Below, in pieces: positions 58,777 to 64,000 of a stretch of DNA of 64,000 nt. Origin of the DNA: Bryoerythrophyllum caledonicum (taxonomy: Eukaryota; Streptophyta; Bryopsida; Pottiales; Pottiaceae); NCBI GenBank assembly GCA_963971425.1, contig OZ020524.1, positions 21,505,022 through 21,569,021 of the forward strand, given 5' to 3'. The notes under the pieces were generated by a model, which did not search any database, was not told the origin of the DNA, and saw only the letters and a list, made by a program, of their open reading frames with translations. Both the position numbers and the translations under genes were made by a program. Positions within the stretch are counted from its first letter, which is position 1. Each line of letters begins with the position of its first letter.

Positions 58777-60844
58777 CTAAGGGGGTGATCCAACGTTCTT
58801 GAATCTTGGACTGGTATGTCTCGTAGATGCCTCTGCCTTCGTCTTGCCGGCCCTCCTCCGCTGGGGAGTAGAAGATGCCGGAAGGTCTTGTGATCCGGCT
58901 CCGGAAGTGAGAGGCTGTGATGCTGCTGGTGGAGGGGGTTCGGAGGTGGAATCCACCACAATGGTCTCCGGAGCTTCAGCAAAGCCTTGGAATTCGGCTC
59001 CGGGACTAGGAGGATCCGTCGCCAAACGCCTAGCGAGTGGTGGAGTGGACTTCCGGCGACCTGATGAGGGAGGAGTAGGTGCAGGCCGAATGGGAGAAGG
59101 GGTTTCGCCCTGACTTACCTCCGGTAGTAACTTCGTCCAGTGCTTTCCAACACCGGGGCTTGGGTTGCCGGGAGGAATGCTGGTCATGGGTGCAGCAGGC
59201 TCGGCCGGAGTTGGAAGATCCGTCTGCTTCTCGGAAACCTCCGGGTGTACGCTTGATGGTCCAGGTTCGTCCGGAGACGTCCGGATACGGACCCGAACTG
59301 CAATGTTCTCCGGTGCTTGAGTGCTCCGGTTTTCTGGTCCCTGAGTGGGTAGATTGGCCACCAGTTCCTGCATTCGAGTCCATGTCTTCTCCATCTTCTT
59401 GCCGTGGTCGTGTAAGAACCGTATAATCTGGATCCAGTTCAGTCTGCCTTCCTTCTCTAGCTGATCTGTGAAGAGAAGACTCCGGTTGACCGTATCAACC
59501 GGAAAGGCTAAAGTTGCACGTACCTCCGTCAAGGCCTGTGCGGAAGCGTCTGCTCGATCTTCCGCTTCCTTCAGCTTCTTGTGAGACTCTGTCAACGCCG
59601 TAAACGTTTCTTCGCACGTGGCAGCAAACTTGTCTCGACTCCGGATGATGGCAGCCTGCTGGATCTCTAAGGCTTGGAGTCGGAGTGTGTTCTTCTGTAG
59701 TTCTTGGATCGCTGTCGGTATCTCCACGACCCTCTCTACCTCCAGCTCCCTCCGGATGCCATCCAAGACCTCTCGTAATCGTGCTTCGGATTGGCACACG
59801 ATCGCCGCACGCCATCCTGCATGCTGGATGAGCTCCAGTAGGTCGGGCCCGTCGAGTCCAACAAGGTGCGGGGGCTCCGCCGGAGGAATGCGACCTTCAC
59901 GTGGAACTGACTTGGGGCCTTGCGGAGGTTGCTCTCCCGTTGGCTGAATTGATGTAGATGGTCCCGGTGTCGATTCCCGCGGTACAGATATGCTCCGCTT
60001 CCGGTTTTGGGGAACTGTCTCGGGCAAGGAAGTCTCCACGTCCTCCGGAACCTCGTTATCGTCTCCTGGTTCCGGACCTCCATAGTTTTGGATCTACAGC
60101 AGCAGCTCGTATGCGTCTTGCTCGTCCGGGGTAAGCACATCGTGTTGTGCGTAGAGGTGAGTGAGGTACGAGGGAAGAGGGGTGCCGGCCCTCTTCGACT
60201 TCTGGAGTCCCTTAACCATCCGGTTGATCATCTCGCTCATAAGCGAGGCCCAATCTACACTTAATTTCTCTCATCGAACCTAATATGGTGGTGGCCCATT
60301 TAGACACCACTCATTTAGGTTTCTCCGGGTGAAAGATCGGGTTCAAGAATCTTTCCACAATTTGCGCGTCTTGGTGCTGGAGGTCGTCGGTGCTGTAGCC
60401 TTCTTTGGGGTTGGCTTGCCTTGTGAATTCGTCCCCAAGTATGTCTTCGCACCGCTCCGCTGTCTTGACGGTTCCGCTGCTGAAGAAGTAGGTACGCTGC
60501 CACTCCGGAATACCCCAAGTTTCGGGATGAGCTCGAATTGTGCCATTGTACTGGTTGTCCGGCGTCCCGAGCAGCTCCACCACCAGTTTCGGGTCCTTCG
60601 CACCCCACGCCACGTCGAGAAGCCCTCGGCAGCCCATGTTGGTGAGGTAGTGTTCGAGGACGGCCTTCTCCTCCGGGTCTGTCGGTATGATCGGGACTAC
60701 CCGTTGAACCGCCGGTTGCGCTGTCGAACCCACGAGTAGTCCGGGAAGGTTTCCCTTCCGCCATTTCTGCAGAGATTCCTCACAGTCCCTCCGGTACCAC
60801 CTGCACGCACTGACCTCACCACACACTTTCTCTACTGGAAACAC
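58777..60844 (-). pseudogene. gag-like ORF of the 3.84-kb element (three stops)
   Basis: N-terminal domain: LEHYLTNMGCRGLLDVAWG, RAHPETWGIPEWQRTYFF, DEFTRQANPKEGYSTDDLQH, FLNPIFHPEKPK, then TGA at 60311-60313. The frame goes on with VVSKWA, further stops (a TAA after DQPDG and a TAG after AYELLL), then an intact 420-residue stretch (58777-60039). That stretch holds Pro/Thr-rich sequence, a coiled coil (VEIPTAIQELQKNTLRLQAL, SHKKLKEAEDRADASAQALT), RMQELVANLPTQ and a Pro/Ser-rich basic tail (STPQRRRAGKTKAEAS). The same domain order occurs in the other members. Function unknown; probably capsid-like or nucleic-acid binding. Confidence 0.65.
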
Positions 60845-61278
60845 TTCCGTTCTAGGGGAATCAAGAAGATAAGACGCCGGGTGGAGGGAAAAGAGTAAGC
60901 CAAAAAGTGTGGCAAGTGAAACCTAACTTCTTGCTTTAATACCTTCTGCGGTGTACGGACGGCCGTTACGGTCATAATAGCGGTTCCGGCTCCGGGCCAA
61001 TTCCGGATCCAGGTTCCCTCCGGCTCCGGTTTACTTTCGGTTCCGGATGCTTCCGGCAAGTTCCGGATGTGAGCGATCTCCCCGGTTCCAAATCCCTTGG
61101 ATTTATGGTAATTCCTAAACGGGTTTAAGGATCTTTGGTACCCCTAGGTTGTCTTATTTCTTATTTATCTATTCTATAGTTCAAACTTAGTATTCTAACA
61201 TTCTAACACTAATTTTTATTTTTTTTGTGCCGGATTTTTAGGTTAACTTCCGGAACCTTGTGGGAACAGATTTCCACA
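60845..61278 (-). promoter_or_regulatory. 5' region of the 3.84-kb element with terminal hairpin
   Basis: About 430 bp upstream of the ORF. The last 60 bp (GGATTTTTAGGTTAACTTCCGG, an AT-rich block and the hairpin TGTGGGAACAGATTTCCACA) match 44975-45032 and partly 21735-21778. This is presumably the promoter end. Confidence 0.55.
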
Positions 61279-61906
61279 TCAAGCGTGATACGATGGACAA
61301 TTCTTGTTGCCTATGCACAGACTGATGACATCCAGTATCTGAGGCGTCAGATGAAGACGCGGACCACTCGATTTTTTGATTCGACAGTTCAACTTCCGTG
61401 GTTTTCCCGAGACCTTCTCCTGGAAACTTCCGCACAAACGGTATTGTTAATCCAATGACTGGCGCCATCTTGGAGTATGTTTGGATTTCCATTGCCCTCC
61501 AATCAATCGGTACGCCAAGTACCACCTCCGCGTAAACCATCCGTAAAATTGAAATATTTACCGAGTTGCGGCGCACTTTCGCCTCGTCATAAATGTGCTG
61601 GTACGCTTGGATGCAACGCTCGTTGAAGAACTCATTGGTGCACTATCCCAAGTTGGCCCTATTAGTACGTCGCATTAGAGAATACCGCGAGTATGGCCAG
61701 AGGTGCCCCAAATGACACCATCCAATGTATTTTGCACATTGTGCAAATGTCCATGGAATTGGAACTGCCTCCCAACCAAAAAATGCCTTCATCTTCTCAT
61801 CCATCAACACATGAAGGCGCTTCTTCTGCTTTGAGCGTGCGTGACAAAAATCACGTTGTCGCTTTCCGTGGGGACTGCTAGTGGTAGATGGTTGTCCAGA
61901 ATCCAT
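61279..61906 (-). pseudogene. gene C copy A, N-terminal part
   Basis: Starts at the ATG at 61906 (MDSGQPSTTSSPHGKRQRDF). A basic Lys/Arg-rich start is followed by EKMKAFFGWEAVPIPWTFAQ, CAKYIGWCHLGHLWPYSRYS and an in-frame TAG at about 61641-61643, where copy B has Tyr. Then come CTNEFFNERCIQAYQHIYDE, NISILRMVYAEVVLGVPIDW and an acidic Ser-rich SASSSDASDTGC. The frame is cut by the 3.84-kb element at 61278 and resumes at 57443. The Trp-rich helical core recalls Myb/trihelix-like DNA-binding domains, but I cannot assign it. Confidence 0.7.
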
Positions 61907-62084
61907 GGTGACAAGGTGGAGGAATACGAAGCTGGCGAAATACAAAGGTGTCAATAGACACCGTAAAAAACTTCCCAAAAGTGCCAAGCAAGCAGCCGCC
62001 ACGTGGCAGTTGCAAGCCAAAGCACCTAGGAAGTGGGGTCCGTAACTTTGAATTCTAATATTTATAATAAATTAGTGACCTATG

Positions 62085-62200
62085 GCGGGCGCATACGACC
62101 AAGAGGTGTGCGTACGCGAGAGGGCTGGGCGCGTGCGCGAGAGGGCTGGGCGCGTGCGCGAGAGGGCTGCGCGTGTACGCTGAAGGGCTGAGTGCGTAAG
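62085..62200. repeat. GC-rich subterminal repeat array C
   Basis: Units GAGAGGGCTGGGCGCGTGCGC repeat head to tail about five times, with relatives of the GGGCNGGGCGCGT core of arrays A and B. It lies 180 bp upstream of the gene C start. Confidence 0.8.
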
Positions 62201-62204
62201 CAAG

Positions 62205-62435
62205 AGGGGTGTGCCTTGAACTTGTGCCTTGAACTTGACATACAATACTCATATTTACTTATAACCTTGTGCCTTGAACTTGACATACAATACTTATACT
62301 TACTTATAACCAATGACCTTGAACTTATACTTACTTATACAATACTTATACTTATACATACAATACTTAATATTTATACTTACTTATACAGTACTTATAC
62401 TTACTTAGGCACACAATACTTATACTTACTTAATG
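62205..62435. repeat. AT-rich tandem repeats
   Basis: TGTGCCTTGAACTTGACATA occurs as a roughly 60-bp duplication, followed by many ACAATACTTATACTTACTTA units. Marks the boundary between array C and AT-rich DNA. Confidence 0.8.
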
Positions 62436-63120
62436 ATTTTTTGGGGAGAGCTAGTACCTTCAATTAGCATGGGAAATGATTTGTATGGCAAACTTATACT
62501 CATATTATACTCATATAATATGGATAATTTGTATGGTAGAATGCCATCTCTTATCATTTGGAAGGCCGTTGCAATTAGTTACATATAGTTCAACCAAGAA
62601 TAATAATGTTGCATTAATATTGGAGATTTTGTTACATCCCAAATCATTTATTATGCAAGAAAGTAACATGATTTTTATTGTTTAGTCTTATGATTTACAT
62701 GATTGAGACAAAAATTTAAGTTTATTCTTCAACACATGATATAAATTCCACTACAAAAAAATTCTCGATGATACTATAGACTATTGTAGTCGGTTATCAA
62801 ATATTAGACAAAAGTGAATTTAATTTATAGACTAGAGTGCATGAAGTTGTACAATCATGGAAGATCATAACACATTCATCAAATATATAATTTAAACATA
62901 TACAAGACAGTATAGAACATTCACTTTATTACATTGTACAAATCAAAAAACATGCTGAACCATACAAACTTGATTAACGTCAGAGATAAACAATATTGTT
63001 TCGAACTAAAGCCATTTACAAATGTAGTGCAATTTACAAAATTCACAAGATCTATGATTTCAAAATGTTACAAAATTGCCCGTTTATCATTCATGGCACT
63101 ACTGCCATTGCTATCAAATT
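62436..63120. other. AT-rich stretch without a gene
   Basis: No coding pattern. Probably the 3' flank of gene C copy B. Confidence 0.45.
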
Positions 63121-64000
63121 CTACGACTTTAAAGTAAACACCAACTTCGCGTATTCCTGGATTTGATTGTCCTTTTCTTGGAGTATAGCGCGTAATTTTT
63201 GAAGTTCTTCTTTGTTGCAGTTGGCTTCTTCTACCAGATCCTTGTTTTCCTGTAAACTCTGCTGATATTTAGCAAGAGGTTGAAGATGAGCTTCTCGTCC
63301 AATTGGAACATCATCAGAAGACTCTAGGTTTTCATTGATGTTCTCATATGCAACCGCGTCCATCTCAGTTGGATCTTCTTCCTTGCCAGAATCTTCTCCA
63401 ATTGTCGGTGTTTCTTGGAGGGCAGAATCTAGCCAATGGCATTTAATAAAGCCTTCAATCTCCTTGCGAATAGTTGAGTCACACCCAGTATCTGAGTCGT
63501 CACTGGAAGTGTCAGACCACACGACTTCCTCGTTTGGAACTTCAACCTCCTTGGCCTTTTTCCCTAGAGCTTCGCCCGAAAACTTGCGCTCTATTGGTAG
63601 TGACGCCGTGGATACTGGTGTCATCTTGGAGTTTGGTTGTATTTCCATCGTCCTCCAATCGACTACTACTCCGAGTATAATCTCAGCATACACCATACGT
63701 AAAATGGATAGATTCACCTCGTTCCGGTGAACCTTTGCCGTGTTGTAGATGTGTTGGTACGCATGATGCACCGTTCTTTGAATACTTCATTGGTGCAGTA
63801 ATTTAAATTACCCTTGTCGTATTTCCGAAGTTGCGAATACCGCGAATGCGGCCACATTCGTCCCAAATGACACCAGACAATGTACTTTGCACACTGTGTA
63901 AATGTCCACGGACTTGGTACATCTCCCCAACCTTGAAATGCCTTCAGCTCACCATCGATGAATATGTGAATGCGTTTCTTCTGCTTGTGGTTGCGTACTC
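63121..64000 (-). pseudogene. gene C copy B, incomplete at the window edge
   Basis: The stop is at 63121. The C-terminal frame (63121-63771) has VNLSILRMVYAEIILGVVVD, TSSDDSDTGCDSTI and a coiled-coil end. Upstream, in another frame, are GWGDVPSPWTFTQCAKYIVW, WPHSRYSQLRKYDKGNLNYC and CTNEVFKERCI. A one-base deletion near 63760, relative to copy A (GCATCATGCG versus GCATCCAAGCG), breaks the frame. The N-terminus lies beyond the window. Similar in length and layout to copy A, but without the large insertion. Confidence 0.75.

Larger units (their letters stand above)
57444..61278 (-). mobile_element. 3.84-kb TGT...ACA element with target duplication TCAAG
   Basis: Starts TGTCGTAGTTTGCAGAGTCA and ends GTGGGAACAGATTTCCACA. 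TCAAG is present at 57439-57443 and 61279-61283. The insertion splits gene C, and excising the element plus one TCAAG restores the gene C frame, which confirms both ends. One gag-like ORF, a conserved 1.3-kb 3' region and a short 5' region ending in a hairpin make up the element. It has no long terminal repeats and no protease, RT or integrase. TG...CA ends plus a 5-bp duplication are typical of retroviral-type integrases, so it is probably mobilised in trans, or is an unusual solo LTR. Confidence 0.85.

Noticed and set aside
57444..61278. Ordinary LTR retrotransposon with long LTRs
   Set aside because: Comparing the two ends shows no repeated sequence beyond the terminal bases, and there is no RT or integrase. 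Only the solo-LTR possibility is kept open.

Overview
The window is repeat-dense nuclear DNA from a plant-like eukaryote, most likely a non-seed streptophyte (bryophyte, lycophyte, fern or charophyte). The signs are spliceosomal introns with GTAAGT/GTATGT donors, Ty1-copia elements, a Ty3 chromovirus with a canonical chromodomain, a hAT transposon with BED, DUF659 and hATC parts, and a plant-type SUVR-like SET gene. I found no ordinary host gene. Nearly everything recognisable is a mobile element or its relic. No species assignment is possible from sequence alone.

Layout: 1-3886 holds a decayed gag-like relic. 3887-8882 is a degenerate copia element and 16246-18335 is a truncated second copy. 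10789-12496 is a dead Tc1/mariner DD34E element. From 18336 to 45032 lies a stack of nested insertions. A 3.86-kb element with TGT...ACA ends and one gag-like ORF (the host) was cut three times: by a 1.9-kb relative (19869-21778), by a 4.9-kb relative (21799-26663, TSD TGGAC), and by a 16-kb terminal-inverted-repeat transposon (26747-42790, TSD TGGGG). Removing the three inserts brings the host ORF fragments back into one reading frame.

The 16-kb element is the most interesting object. It carries on the + strand a three-exon DDE-type transposase of a family I know only as hypothetical proteins. On the - strand it carries a five-exon SUVR-like H3K9-type SET methyltransferase gene and a five-exon gene for an acidic, coiled-coil, zinc-finger protein. 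The layout suggests a transposon that carries its own chromatin-modifying module. All three genes show decay (nonsense codons, splice-site changes, a lost SET-motif Asn).

45440-56930 is a hAT-type transposon with GC-rich subterminal repeat arrays at both ends, split by a Ty3/chromovirus (50508-56058, 245-bp LTRs with 4 differences, TSD GTTTG). 57127-61906 is an unrecognised gene ('gene C') split by another 3.84-kb TGT...ACA element (57444-61278, TSD TCAAG). A second copy of gene C runs off the right edge. Gene C is flanked by the same type of GC-rich arrays, so it may be an accessory gene of the hAT family.
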